64,000 nt of DNA from Chloroherpetonaceae bacterium (GCA_025056565.1 JANWWA010000001.1:407966-471965), one strand, 5' to 3'. Shown: positions 1-8,520, counted from the stretch's first letter. Numbers and translations are program-made. The notes: a model not told the origin generated them from the letters alone.

Positions 1-949
1 GCACAGGTGACTTTGTGGCTGGGTTGATAGCATAGCCACCTGTAAAGACGCCCGTTTTTTCTTTCTGCAAATCCGTGCGCTCCAAGTCGCTCTTCTTTGC
101 CGCTTCTTCACGATAGGCCTCAACCGCAGCGCGCTGCGCAGGCGTGGTTACTTGCTCCACAAGTGGGTGTTCTGGCGAAAGCACAACATAGGTTGCACCA
201 AATAGCGTATCGGGGCGAGTTGTAAAAACCGTAATTTTTTCGCTGCGTTCTGCCAGCGCAAAATCAATTTCGCAGCCTTCGCTTCTGCCAATCCAATTGC
301 GCTGCATTTCTTTGATGCTCTCGCTCCAGTCCAGCTCATCCAAGTCCTGCAGCAATCGTTCTGCGTAGGCTGTGATGCGCAGAACCCATTGGCGCAGTGG
401 CTTTCGAATCACTGTAAAGCCCTTTTCCAAGTATTCATCTACTTCTTCATTTGCTAGCACTACCTTTTGCTCCACACACCAATTGACAGGCACTTCGGCA
501 GTGTAAGCCAAACCTTTCTCATAGAGTTTGAGAAAAATCCATTGTGTCCACTTGTAGTAGTTTGGGTCCGTTGTGTTGATTTCTCGCGACCAATCATAAG
601 CAAAGCCAAAGCGCATTAAAGTTTGCTTGAAGCTCTGAATGTTTCGCTCGGTTGTGAGGCGCGGGTGCGTGCCCGTTTTGATGGCATACTGCTCAGCTGG
701 CAGTCCAAAGGCGTCCCAGCCCATTGGGTGCAGTACATTGAAGCCCTTGGCACGCTTGTAGCGGGCGACGATGTCAGTAGCGGTGTAGCCTTCAAGATGT
801 CCTACGTGCAAACCGCTGCCGCTTGGATACGGGAACATATCCAGCACATAAAACTTTGGCTTTGTAGGGTCTTCGGTTACCTCGAAGGTGCGATGGGCTT
901 GCCAGTAGGCTTGCCACTTTTTTTCAATCTCGGTAAAGTTGTATTTCAT
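1..949 (-). CDS. leuS: Leucyl-tRNA synthetase, N-terminal part (cut by window edge)
   Basis: Reading the minus strand from the ATG at 949 gives 316 open codons running off position 1. The product charges tRNA-Leu with leucine in the cytoplasm. The N-terminus [16 protein letters not shown], the class I HIGH-type motif in [11 protein letters not shown] and the following [16 protein letters not shown] are hallmarks of bacterial LeuRS. A later segment with [22 protein letters not shown] marks the start of the editing (CP1) domain. The KMSKS motif and anticodon domain lie outside the window. The next gene upstream on this strand starts at 1703 and ends 31 bases before this ATG. Very sure of the identity. 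Confidence 0.96.
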   Translation of the reverse strand, partial: MKYNFTEIEKKWQAYWQAHRTFEVTEDPTKPKFYVLDMFPYPSGSGLHVGHLEGYTATDIVARYKRAKGFNVLHPMGWDAFGLPAEQYAIKTGTHPRLTTERNIQSFKQTLMRFGFAYDWSREINTTDPNYYKWTQWIFLKLYEKGLAYTAEVPVNWCVEQKVVLANEEVDEYLEKGFTVIRKPLRQWVLRITAYAERLLQDLDELDWSESIKEMQRNWIGRSEGCEIDFALAERSEKITVFTTRPDTLFGATYVVLSPEHPLVEQVTTPAQRAAVEAYREEAAKKSDLERTDLQKEKTGVFTGGYAINPATKSPV

Positions 950-980
950 TGTGATTTATGCGTAAAGCAATATGTTTTGA

Positions 981-1703
981 CTAAGTTTGACCGTTGCGAT
1001 GCACATCGTTGAAATTCAGAATGTCCATCGTATTGCCGCTCATTGCCATTGCGTAGATGTTGCGCTTTGTCAGAAACGCCACCTGCGATGGATTGAGCGA
1101 GAGGCTGGAGAAAATCGGGATAAGCTTTTTGCCCTTGTACTCTGGGAAATAGTCGAAAAACTCAGGCAGCACCTCAGCGAAATCTTCTATGTGATGCTGC
1201 CGAACTGTGGCTTTAGTCTCATTTAACAAGACCGTATCGCCTGAAACTAAAATTGCATCAAACTCCCTGCCCACTCCATCAGGCTTACTGCTGCTGGCAT
1301 ACACATTGAGCAGCATTCGGTCTATTTTCTTCAGACCGAAGTAGCGGTCAGCAACAGCTGGCAAGTTCGGTGCAACAATATCCTCGACAATCGTGCCGAG
1401 TCTGTTGGACAGCTCTCCCCACTTCTTGTTTAAGTTTTTGATGACTTCCCTTGTCTCCTTCTCGAAAACCTGTACCCCATCTTTGAGTGTCAGCATTCCA
1501 TCTTTGAGTGTCAGCATTTCATCTTGAAGAACACGCACTGCCTCTTTGAGCGTCTGCATCTCTTCCCTGAAGGCTTGCATCTCCTTATCGCGTTGGGCTT
1601 GTGCAATTTCGGCACGGCGCGCCGCTAGCGCACTCTGAGCCATATACTCGCCCAGTATGGCTTCAAGGTCAGTAAGCCGACGATTGAAGTCTGAACTGTC
1701 CAT
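981..1703 (-). CDS. Coiled-coil protein with PD-(D/E)XK nuclease-like C-terminus (DUF3782-like)
   Basis: 240 residues. About residues 1-100 are heptad-rich coiled coil (repeats of the type MLTLKDG). The C-terminal half contains GREFDAILVSGDTVLLNETK, which has the spacing of a PD-(D/E)XK core (D, then E-x-K). This matches what I know of the DUF3782/DUF3782-like families that are abundant in cyanobacteria, Chloroflexi and Chlorobi, whose function is not established. The coiled coil has a perfect 21-bp tandem duplication (1477-1518). It lies just upstream of leuS on the same strand, probably by chance. Nuclease activity is inferred from the motif only. Confidence 0.75.
   Translation of the reverse strand: MDSSDFNRRLTDLEAILGEYMAQSALAARRAEIAQAQRDKEMQAFREEMQTLKEAVRVLQDEMLTLKDGMLTLKDGVQVFEKETREVIKNLNKKWGELSNRLGTIVEDIVAPNLPAVADRYFGLKKIDRMLLNVYASSSKPDGVGREFDAILVSGDTVLLNETKATVRQHHIEDFAEVLPEFFDYFPEYKGKKLIPIFSSLSLNPSQVAFLTKRNIYAMAMSGNTMDILNFNDVHRNGQT
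1477..1518 (-). repeat. Perfect 21-bp tandem duplication inside coiled-coil gene
   Basis: Two identical 21-bp units lie back to back (1477-1497 and 1498-1518). Each encodes one heptad of the coiled coil (LTLKDGM/LTLKDGV), so the repeat lengthens the helix by exactly one heptad without changing the frame. Confidence 0.9.
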
Positions 1704-1933
1704 TGCCTGTGCATTCAGCTGTAACCTTGAAGATACTCAAACTATATCAAGTTTTGCGTCTCTCCTAACAGGGCTGCGAAAGCATAAAGTTGCAGTTTCT
1801 TCTCCCAGTTGGAAGAGGCTGCTCGCTCGAGCGCTCACTAATTGAGAATCCACTCTCGTTTTTTATCTTTCTCCGCTTTTTAGTCGACATTTAACCTTGT
1901 GAAGTAAAAAACTGAAAGACTTTCCTCTGAGCT

Positions 1934-3250
1934 ATGCAGAAACTTGCCTTTTACTTCAACCTGACGCGCCTTGCTTTCTTCCAGACATCTTTTGGCATTA
2001 TTTATGCGATTCTCACAGATACGCTCAATCGTGTCATGACGATTGAACTTGGCATTGCGGCTGCGCTAGTGGGCGCGCTCATTGGCATTCGTGAAGTAAT
2101 GGTTCTGCTTGGGGTAAAAATTTGGGCAGGCAATCTGTCCGATAAAACGCACTTCTTTGGCTACAAGCGCACGCCGTTTATTTTAGGCGGGCTTCTTCTC
2201 TGCAGTGCAATGTTTGCGCTCATTGCTCCACTGGCAATTGAACTTAACACAAACTTTTGGCTGTATTTGCCTCTACTGATTGCAGTCTTTACGATTTTTG
2301 GTATCGGTTACCACGCTTCGCTGACTACTTACTACGCCTTGATTGCGGACTATGTGGGCGAAAAATCCCTGAGCAAGGTTGCGGCAACCAGCTGGATTTT
2401 GATGGTGCTGACAGGCATTTTCACTTCGGTGGTGATGAGCAAAGCTTTGAAGGATTTTACAAATGAGAAGCTTATCGCAGCGATGCAAAATGCCAGCTTG
2501 CTTGCCCTTGCAATTGGTGTCGTCACGATTGTTGGCGTCGAACGCCGTGAGACTGATGCAGCGCAGCAAGATGGCGAAGCGCTATCGTTCTTTCAATCGC
2601 TGAGGCTGATTGCCGATTCGCCAATGACCAAAGCCTTCTTCGTTTATGTTTTCATCTCCATTTTCGCTGCATTTGGTAACGAACTGATTATGGAACCCTT
2701 CGGCGCAGATGTGCATGGGCTGAGCGTGAGTGAAACCACAAAGTTTCGTCAATATCTTGGCGGGGCGCAGCTGATCTTTATGTTGCTTACGGGTTTTTCC
2801 ATCAATCGCATTGGGCTAAAGAACGCTATCGTTTTTGGAAACACGGTTGCCACTGTTGGATTTTCTATCTTGTTCGCATCAGCTGTTACACTTAACCTCA
2901 AGCTGCTCTATATTGGCTTGGTCACTATTGGGATTGGGCTGGGCAGTTGCACCGTTGGCAATATCGTCTTTATGATTTCTATGCACGCAGGTCGCTCAGG
3001 CTTGTATTTGGGACTTTGGGGCACTGCGCAAAGCCTTGCGAATTTTACAGGCGAGTTAGGTATGGGTGCTGTGCGCGATGCCTTGATGCATCTTTTTCCC
3101 AATCCGACAATCGCATATAGCGCCGTTTTTGGATTAGAAATTTTAGCCTTCACTATTGCTTCATTGATGCTACCGCAATTTTCACAAGAAAAGTTTGAGG
3201 CAGAAAGCAAAGTCTCGCTCGCACGGGTGTTAGCCGTAGCGTCCGACTAA
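1934..3250 (+). CDS. BCD/PucC-family MFS transporter (bacteriochlorophyll delivery family)
   Basis: 438 residues, about 12 predicted membrane helices. The N-terminal stretch with DTLNRVMTIELGIAAALVGA, followed by GNLSDKTHFFGYKRTPFILGG, closely follows the PucC/LhaA/Bch2 pattern (LNRVM...ELG..A.LVGAL...SD...GY.RTP). Members of this family assist assembly of light-harvesting or bacteriochlorophyll-protein complexes in phototrophs; the transported molecule is not firmly established. The ATG at 1934 starts the first helix at once. The neighbours are a thioesterase and an SDR on the same strand, with pscC further on, so a role in pigment-protein assembly is likely. Sure of the family, less of the exact role. 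Confidence 0.88.
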   Translation: MQKLAFYFNLTRLAFFQTSFGIIYAILTDTLNRVMTIELGIAAALVGALIGIREVMVLLGVKIWAGNLSDKTHFFGYKRTPFILGGLLLCSAMFALIAPLAIELNTNFWLYLPLLIAVFTIFGIGYHASLTTYYALIADYVGEKSLSKVAATSWILMVLTGIFTSVVMSKALKDFTNEKLIAAMQNASLLALAIGVVTIVGVERRETDAAQQDGEALSFFQSLRLIADSPMTKAFFVYVFISIFAAFGNELIMEPFGADVHGLSVSETTKFRQYLGGAQLIFMLLTGFSINRIGLKNAIVFGNTVATVGFSILFASAVTLNLKLLYIGLVTIGIGLGSCTVGNIVFMISMHAGRSGLYLGLWGTAQSLANFTGELGMGAVRDALMHLFPNPTIAYSAVFGLEILAFTIASLMLPQFSQEKFEAESKVSLARVLAVASD

Positions 3251-3287
3251 TGCGTGCAGTTATTATCACAATTTTTACCGCTTTGCC

Positions 3288-3704
3288 ATGCGCACCACCT
3301 CGTTAGCTGCTTCTGCACATATTTTTGAGCACCATTTTCGTGTCTTACCTGAGGATATTGATGTGCAGAACCACGCCAGCAACATCTCTTACCTAAAGTG
3401 GGTGCAAGATGCAGCAGTATCGCACTGGCGGCACCGCGCCACACTTGAGCAACAAGAAGCCTTTACTTGGGTTGTTATTCGGCACGAGATTGACTACCTC
3501 AGACCCGCTTTTTTAGGGCAGGAACTGCTTGCAAAAACTTGGATTGGCAACGCTACTGCAGCGACTTGCGAGCGCTTCACCGAAATTTGGCGACCTAGCG
3601 ATCACTGTCTTCTGGCTAAAGCTCACAGTGTGTGGTGTTTACTTGACCGACAATCTTTTCGTCCAAGACGCATTACGCAGGATTTAGTAGAACGCTTTAC
3701 CTGA
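3288..3704 (+). CDS. Acyl-CoA thioesterase, 4HBT hot-dog family
   Basis: 138 residues, the usual size for a single hot-dog domain. The segment VLPEDIDVQNHASNISYLKW carries the 4-hydroxybenzoyl-CoA/YbgC/FadM-type active-site pattern (D-x-x-x-H-x-N-x-x-YL). It should hydrolyse an acyl-CoA thioester in the cytoplasm; the substrate cannot be told. It begins 37 bases after the BCD transporter on the same strand and may be cotranscribed with it. Confidence 0.8.
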   Translation: MRTTSLAASAHIFEHHFRVLPEDIDVQNHASNISYLKWVQDAAVSHWRHRATLEQQEAFTWVVIRHEIDYLRPAFLGQELLAKTWIGNATAATCERFTEIWRPSDHCLLAKAHSVWCLLDRQSFRPRRITQDLVERFT

Positions 3705-3825
3705 AAGCAGCGCCTCCAATCTAAGGTAGCCCTGTGCAGGACTTTTGCTTGGTTGTATTATTACGGGCGTTGCTAAATGAACTGCTCAATCACCATTCAA
3801 CCTATCCATAGAGGACATTCAAGCA

Positions 3826-4794
3826 ATGAAAAACGTGCTCATTATTGGCACAACGGGTGTTTTGGGGCGCGAGTTGGTGCCACGCCTGAAAGCCAAAGGC
3901 TACTATGTGCGTGGGCTCGTGCGCCCTGAGTCTAAGGAAAAGCTGCAAGCGGCTTATGCGGCGGGTCTACCTGAGTTCGAAGTTGCGTATGGCAACATTA
4001 TGGATCCTCCTAGCTTGCAAGCTGCCATGCAAGGCATTGATGTCGTCATTTCGTGCGTCAGTGCTGGGCAAGATCGCACGGCTGAATCGCGTGGCAAAGC
4101 TGAACACTACGGGCAGATGAATGCAATTGAAGCAGCAAAACGTGCAGGCGTCAAGCAGTTTATCTTCACCTCTACGCTTTTTCCGAAGAATTCCTTAGGC
4201 TACAGCTTCGTGTGGGCGAAACTTATGACGGAGGAAAAGTTACGTGAAAGCGGTCTAACCTATACGATATTTCGCCCCTGTGGATTTTTCTATGAGCTGT
4301 ATTATCGTGGCGAGCCCTTTGTGCAAGCTACCAATGCCTTCCCAATTTTGGGCGATGGCAAGACCACCACACAGATGTTAGCCGAGCAAGACGTTGCCAA
4401 GATGTATGTCGCAGCGATTGGCAACTTAGAGTGTATGAACCGCACTCTTGAAATCGGCGGTGGGCGCGTGATGACCTTTGATGAACTCATTGAAGAGTGG
4501 TCAAGGGTGCGCTTGAAATATGAAGGCAAGCCTGTTATTCCATTTCACATTCCTGTTACGCCGCTGCGCATTTTTGCCGAAGCCGTGAAACCTTTCTGGG
4601 AACAGGCTTGGGGCATCGTGCACCTGTTGGATTTTAGCTACGACAACATGGAATGCGATATGACCGAGCCCAAACGTATCTTAGGCATTGACCGCCTGAT
4701 GACACTCGAGGAATACATCACTGAGGCGTATGAGAAAAAATACGCCAGTCGCCGCCTCTCCGCAACTGCTGCACCTACCCCATCACACAATTAG
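3826..4794 (+). CDS. NmrA-like/atypical SDR oxidoreductase, possibly an 8-vinyl reductase-type enzyme
   Basis: 322 residues with an N-terminal Rossmann motif (IIGTTGVLGRELV, T-G-x-x-G-x-x-G). Later segments FTSTLFPKNSLGYSFVWAKL, YTIFRPCGFFYEL and FPILGDGKTTTQMLAEQDVA have the layout of atypical SDRs such as plant DVR/BciA (3,8-divinyl chlorophyllide 8-vinyl reductase), which share a FRP..FF segment and an .GDGK......EQDVA segment. Its position between the BCD transporter and pscC fits a tetrapyrrole role. That function is inference; other NmrA-like reductases or quinone-binding proteins are possible. It starts 121 bases after the thioesterase gene. Confidence 0.7.
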   Translation: MKNVLIIGTTGVLGRELVPRLKAKGYYVRGLVRPESKEKLQAAYAAGLPEFEVAYGNIMDPPSLQAAMQGIDVVISCVSAGQDRTAESRGKAEHYGQMNAIEAAKRAGVKQFIFTSTLFPKNSLGYSFVWAKLMTEEKLRESGLTYTIFRPCGFFYELYYRGEPFVQATNAFPILGDGKTTTQMLAEQDVAKMYVAAIGNLECMNRTLEIGGGRVMTFDELIEEWSRVRLKYEGKPVIPFHIPVTPLRIFAEAVKPFWEQAWGIVHLLDFSYDNMECDMTEPKRILGIDRLMTLEEYITEAYEKKYASRRLSATAAPTPSHN

Positions 4795-4968
4795 GACGTG
4801 GGGACGATACAGACGAATTTACTACTAACTGCTTTCAGCACGAGAGATGGGTTTTCATAGCAGGCTGGCGCTTTCAGACTGGCACGGCGCGCTAGCGAAA
4901 GAACTTTACGTAAATTTGAGTGGTTTCAGGGTGTAGTTTTGGCTACCTGCTCAGCACCTACGAGCTAC

Positions 4969-4997
4969 TTGCACAGTAATTGCAGCAAGTTTTATCC
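4969..4997 (+). promoter_or_regulatory. Candidate sigma-70-like promoter for pscC
   Basis: TTGCAC (4969-4974) and TTATCC (4992-4997) are separated by 17 bases, about 70 bases upstream of the pscC start. The -10 match is only partial and nothing else confirms it. The 271-base gap 4795-5065 otherwise shows only the small hairpin at 5011-5027. Confidence 0.3.
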
Positions 4998-5010
4998 AAC
5001 GATGTGTGGC

Positions 5011-5027
5011 TGTTGCAGGCAGCAACA
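5011..5027 (+). other. Stem-loop in the pscC leader
   Basis: TGTTGC (5011-5016) and GCAACA (5022-5027) form a perfect 6-bp stem with a 5-base loop, 38 bases before the pscC ATG. It would be in the 5' untranslated region if the upstream promoter is right. It could stabilise the transcript or be accidental. Confidence 0.4.
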
Positions 5028-5065
5028 ATCGGTGTCTATCAATAACCAATAACCTTTCTCGAACT

Positions 5066-6073
5066 ATGGAAAAGTCATCAATCAAGCTCTTTTTAGCGGT
5101 GGTCGGTGGCATTGTCGGGATTTTCCTGATTTATGTTGCGGTCGCTGCTTGGAATGGCGTGCCGATTAGCAAGGTCGCTTACACCTATGTTCGATACGTG
5201 GCACTATTCTTGGGCGCAAGTCTAACGGTCTGGATTGCAGGCAAATTCGTTCAGCAGTATAACTCTGGCTGGTTTTTGCCCATCATCTTTGTTGGAATGG
5301 CTTCTGTCTTCTTTGCGTGGATTGGTGTCGTGTCGACTAACCCACGTCAGGTCAGAATGTATAAGGACGGTCGACCTGCGCCGCGCACTGTCGCAGAACT
5401 CTCTGGCGAAGCGCCTGCATCTGCAGCACCAGCTGCTGAAACCGCCCCACCTTCTCTGACTTCAGCCGATGCTGCCAAAGCAGAGTATGACGAGCTGATG
5501 AAAAAATATGACTTCCCCGAACGGTTCCGCCAGTTCGACGAGACCTTTATCACCTCCGAATCAAAGGTGAATGAGTTCGTCGCACAGATGCTTGCCTCTA
5601 AGAACTCCAAAGGCGAACCGATTAAGGTTGAAGATGCGGACGTCTTCAAGATTCAGAACTACTTGATGAAGGAATTCCTGCGACGCAAGGAGGAAAAGGA
5701 GAAGAAAGCTTCGGAGTCCGCCTCAGCCGCTCCTGCACCCGCTCCTGCGCCCGTGGCTGCAGCGGAACCCGCTCCTGCGCCTGAACCTGCACCTGCTCCA
5801 GCACCGACCGAAGCAGCAGTTGTGCCTGCCTCCGCTGGTCAAGATGCCTTAGCCTATGAAGCGCTTTACCGTAAAAAGTGTGCGGGTTGCCACTCTTTGG
5901 CTGCTAACTTGGGCAAGATGCGCCAAAAGTGGATGAAAGACGATGCCAAAACACTGGAGCTGGTGAAGTGGATGCAGCGCCTCGCTAAGCAGGATCGCTC
6001 GAAAGCCTTTACCGACGAAGAGGCACAAAAAATTGCGGCCTACATTCGTGCTCCAGGTGCTAAGCTGAACTAA
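5066..6073 (+). CDS. pscC: Reaction-centre cytochrome c PscC (cytochrome c-551/cz) with an enlarged linker
   Basis: 335 residues from the ATG at 5066 (an upstream in-frame start at 5006 would precede the first membrane helix with a polar tail and is unlikely). Three N-terminal membrane helices (about residues 7-28, 36-60, 68-88) are followed by DGRPAPRTVAEL, matching the DG...RT.AEL stretch of Chlorobium PscC. The single haem motif CAGCH is at residues 272-276, with a likely Met ligand in LVKWMQRL. PscC passes electrons from the cytochrome bc complex to P840 of the type I reaction centre. Chlorobium PscC is about 206 residues; this one has roughly 130 extra residues: a charged, probably helical segment (about 135-218) and an Ala/Pro linker (about 222-255). 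A strong terminator follows. Confidence 0.9.
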   Translation: MEKSSIKLFLAVVGGIVGIFLIYVAVAAWNGVPISKVAYTYVRYVALFLGASLTVWIAGKFVQQYNSGWFLPIIFVGMASVFFAWIGVVSTNPRQVRMYKDGRPAPRTVAELSGEAPASAAPAAETAPPSLTSADAAKAEYDELMKKYDFPERFRQFDETFITSESKVNEFVAQMLASKNSKGEPIKVEDADVFKIQNYLMKEFLRRKEEKEKKASESASAAPAPAPAPVAAAEPAPAPEPAPAPAPTEAAVVPASAGQDALAYEALYRKKCAGCHSLAANLGKMRQKWMKDDAKTLELVKWMQRLAKQDRSKAFTDEEAQKIAAYIRAPGAKLN

Positions 6074-6098
6074 TTTGCCTCGTAGTGACAAGACTTTC

Positions 6099-6140
6099 AA
6101 GCGTTTCAAGGCAGTCGGTCTTGAAACGCTTTTCTTTTTG
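6099..6140 (+). terminator. Rho-independent terminator after pscC
   Basis: A perfect 12-bp stem (6099-6110 with 6120-6131, 9-base loop) is followed by TTCTTTTTG. It lies 26 bases after the pscC stop and ends before the sepiapterin reductase gene, so pscC is probably transcribed on its own. Confidence 0.88.
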
Positions 6141-6163
6141 CTGTCCATAGACCTCTAAATGCT

Positions 6164-6883
6164 ATGTCCGTTATCCTTATTACTGGTGCAGGCAAAGGCA
6201 TCGGTCGCGCTTTAGCGATAGAATTTGCGCAGCGTGCATCTGATACATTTAAGCCCAAACTGTTTTTAGCGTCTCGCACACAAGCAGATTTAGAAGCCGT
6301 GCAGCAAGTGTGCCAGTTGTATAGCGTAGAGACAGACTTTTGCACTGCTGACCTTGCAGAGATGGCAGCAGTCGAGCGCTTATACACCTGTGCTGTGCAG
6401 CGCTTTGGGCAAATTGACTGCCTTATCAACAATGCAGGCGTTGGTCGCTTTAAGCCGATTCTGGAGCTCACTGAGGACGACTATGACTACACGATGAACA
6501 CCAATCTCAAAGGGACGTTCTTTCTTACGCAAAAAGTCTTTCGCGATATGCAGGCGCGCCAAAGCGGCCACATCATCTTCATTACATCCGTCGCTGCCTT
6601 CACGCCCTTTGAGCAAAGTGCGATTTACTGTATGTCTAAGTTCGGTCAAAAAGGATTGATTGAAGTGCTGCGGCTCTACGGACGCAAGTGTAATGTGCGC
6701 ATCACGAATGTGATGCCCGGTGCAGTCTATACGCCAATGTGGGGCGAAGCGGGCGAGCACTTCCGAGATCGAATGATGATGCCTGAAGATGTTGCTAAAA
6801 TCGTGGTGGACGCTTTCCTCCAGCCTGAGCGCACCTGCGTTGAAGAAATCGTGTTGCGTCCGATTGCCGGCGATTTGTCGTAA
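6164..6883 (+). CDS. Sepiapterin reductase (SDR family)
   Basis: 239 residues. It shows the NADP-binding TGAGKGIGRALAIEF, the NNAGVGRF motif, and the catalytic Ser-Tyr-Lys set in FITSVAA and YCMSKFGQKG. Long stretches (LTEDDYDYTMNTNLKGTFFL, RLYGRKCNVRITNV, PGAVYTPMWG, MMMPEDVAK) closely follow the Chlorobium tepidum sepiapterin reductase as I remember it. That enzyme makes L-threo-tetrahydrobiopterin, and green sulfur bacteria contain glycosylated threo-biopterin (limipterin). The gene starts after the pscC terminator. No other pterin-pathway gene lies nearby. High confidence in the assignment. Confidence 0.88.
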   Translation: MSVILITGAGKGIGRALAIEFAQRASDTFKPKLFLASRTQADLEAVQQVCQLYSVETDFCTADLAEMAAVERLYTCAVQRFGQIDCLINNAGVGRFKPILELTEDDYDYTMNTNLKGTFFLTQKVFRDMQARQSGHIIFITSVAAFTPFEQSAIYCMSKFGQKGLIEVLRLYGRKCNVRITNVMPGAVYTPMWGEAGEHFRDRMMMPEDVAKIVVDAFLQPERTCVEEIVLRPIAGDLS

Positions 6884-6976
6884 AGTCCAACTACCTTGCA
6901 CCCAGCTTTTTAGGTTAGATAATTTTGGTTAATTTTGCGCTGCAAAACGGCGTAACCTTCCAAACAACTTGCACTG

Positions 6977-7495
6977 ATGAGCATCAGTAGTCTCCTCTTT
7001 GTGTTTCTCGGTGCACAGGTCATTGTGGCGTCAGTGGGCACAGTCTGGTCTCGTCATCCTGTAACGAGTGCGCTTTTCTTGGTGCTTAACTTTTTTGCGT
7101 TAGGCGGTCTTTACCTTTTGTTGGAAGCCCAATTCATTGCGGTCGTGCAAGTCTTGGTGTATGCGGGTGCGATTATGGTGCTTTTCCTTTTTACGATTAT
7201 GCTGCTCAACTTGGATAATGAAACCGCACTCTCTGAAAAATTCGATCTCAGAAAGGGTTTTGCTATCCTCCTTAGTGCTGCCTTGTTCTTAGAGCTGGTC
7301 TATATTTTGAGTCTCAAGCTTGATTTACCTGTGAAGCCTGCTATGTTGCCGCCCGAGCAAATGGGTGAAGCCAAGTTTATCGGCAAAGCGCTTCTGACCG
7401 ACTTTCTGTTTCCATTTGAAATTATCTCGGCACTCCTGCTTCTGGCGATTGTAGGTGCTGTGGTGCTGTCGAAGAAACGCCTTAATCCTTCATAG
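6977..7495 (+). CDS. nuoJ: NADH-quinone oxidoreductase subunit J
   Basis: 172 residues, normal NuoJ length, five predicted membrane helices. The conserved block QFIAVVQVLVYAGAIMVLFL and the following FTIMLLNL are diagnostic of NuoJ (complex I membrane arm). The final part SALLLLAIVGAVVLSKK matches the last helix. Unusually it stands alone: neither nuoH/nuoI upstream nor nuoK downstream is present, although these normally flank it. It is followed after 5 bases by a lipoprotein gene, so it may be cotranscribed with unrelated genes. A second copy or a dispersed nuo set elsewhere must be assumed. Confidence 0.9.
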   Translation: MSISSLLFVFLGAQVIVASVGTVWSRHPVTSALFLVLNFFALGGLYLLLEAQFIAVVQVLVYAGAIMVLFLFTIMLLNLDNETALSEKFDLRKGFAILLSAALFLELVYILSLKLDLPVKPAMLPPEQMGEAKFIGKALLTDFLFPFEIISALLLLAIVGAVVLSKKRLNPS

Positions 7496-7500
7496 CATTT

Positions 7501-8520
7501 ATGCAAAAGACTGGCGTGGCACTCTTGCTATGCGTGATGCTGCTTAGCTGCACCGCTAAAAGAGACCCCAGAAGGGTGGTAGAGCCAGCCGGCTCTGCTA
7601 ACTTTAGGGTCGGTCTTGTGTTTGATGTTGGCGGTCGTGGCGACAAGTCCTTTAACGATGCGGCATATTTAGGACTCGAGCGTGCCGCAAGGGAACTGTC
7701 GCTCAAGCTCGAGTATATTGAACCCGGCGAAGGTGCAGACCGACGCACAGCTCTCGAGCAGCTTGCTGCGCAGCCTGATGTCAAGCTGATTGTTGGTGCA
7801 GGGTTTATCTTCACGGACGACATCACCGATGTGGCTAAGGCGTTCCCAGACAAAAAGTTTGCCTGTGTCGACTACACGCTGGATAGCACACGCAAAATCC
7901 CCGAAAATCTCTTGCCGATTCTCTTCAAGGAAGAAGAAGGGTCATTTCTTGTCGGTGCGATTGCTGCCCTGACCAGCAAAACAGGTGTTATCGGCTTTGT
8001 GGGGGGCATGGATTCGCCCCTTATCAAAAAGTTTGAGCGCGGTTATACCAATGGTGCGAAATATGTTCGTCCTGACATCAAGGTCGAGGTTGGTTATGCA
8101 GGACTGAGCGGCGAGGGCTTCAAAAATCCTGCGAAAGGCAAGGAAATCGCTCTGATGCAGTACAGTAAAAATGCGGACATTATCTACCACGCATCAGGCA
8201 TTACTGGGTTAGGCGTTTTTGAAGCTGCACGGGAAAAGCAGAAATTGGCTATCGGCGTTGATATGAACCAAGAGGCTGAAGCGCCTGGGCTGGTGCTCAC
8301 CAGTATGGTGAAATTGGTCGACCAAGCGGTCTACAATGTGGCAAAGTCTGTCAAAGAAGGCACATTCAAGGGCGGCGCACCGCTAGTCTTGGGATTAGCA
8401 GAAAGAGGCGTCGACTACGTCTATAATGAAAAAAACCAATCGCTGATTACGCCCGAAGTGCGTGCAAAGGTCGAGGAACTTCGTGCTAAAATCATCAGCG
8501 GTGAGCTGAAACCACTTTAA
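7501..8520 (+). CDS. BMP/Med-family substrate-binding lipoprotein
   Basis: 339 residues. It has a lipoprotein signal peptide (LLLCVMLLSC, Cys about residue 17). The mature part starts RVGLVFDVGGRGDKSFND, the typical opening of the BMP/PnrA family of nucleoside-type ABC receptors, followed by LGLERAARELSL and KFACVDYT. Such proteins bind purine nucleosides or related ligands at the outer face of the cytoplasmic membrane and hand them to an ABC transporter. No permease or ATPase gene lies beside it, so its partner is elsewhere or its job differs. It starts 5 bases after the nuoJ stop. Confidence 0.85.
   Translation: MQKTGVALLLCVMLLSCTAKRDPRRVVEPAGSANFRVGLVFDVGGRGDKSFNDAAYLGLERAARELSLKLEYIEPGEGADRRTALEQLAAQPDVKLIVGAGFIFTDDITDVAKAFPDKKFACVDYTLDSTRKIPENLLPILFKEEEGSFLVGAIAALTSKTGVIGFVGGMDSPLIKKFERGYTNGAKYVRPDIKVEVGYAGLSGEGFKNPAKGKEIALMQYSKNADIIYHASGITGLGVFEAAREKQKLAIGVDMNQEAEAPGLVLTSMVKLVDQAVYNVAKSVKEGTFKGGAPLVLGLAERGVDYVYNEKNQSLITPEVRAKVEELRAKIISGELKPL

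Noticed and set aside
623-1226. Two plus-strand frames (129 and 79 codons)
   Set aside because: They are antisense to leuS and the PD-(D/E)XK gene, whose minus-strand products are clearly conserved.
1824-1833. 10-bp palindrome CGCTCGAGCG upstream of the BCD transporter
   Set aside because: Short and GC-rich, not repeated near other genes, and more than 100 bases from the start; likely chance.
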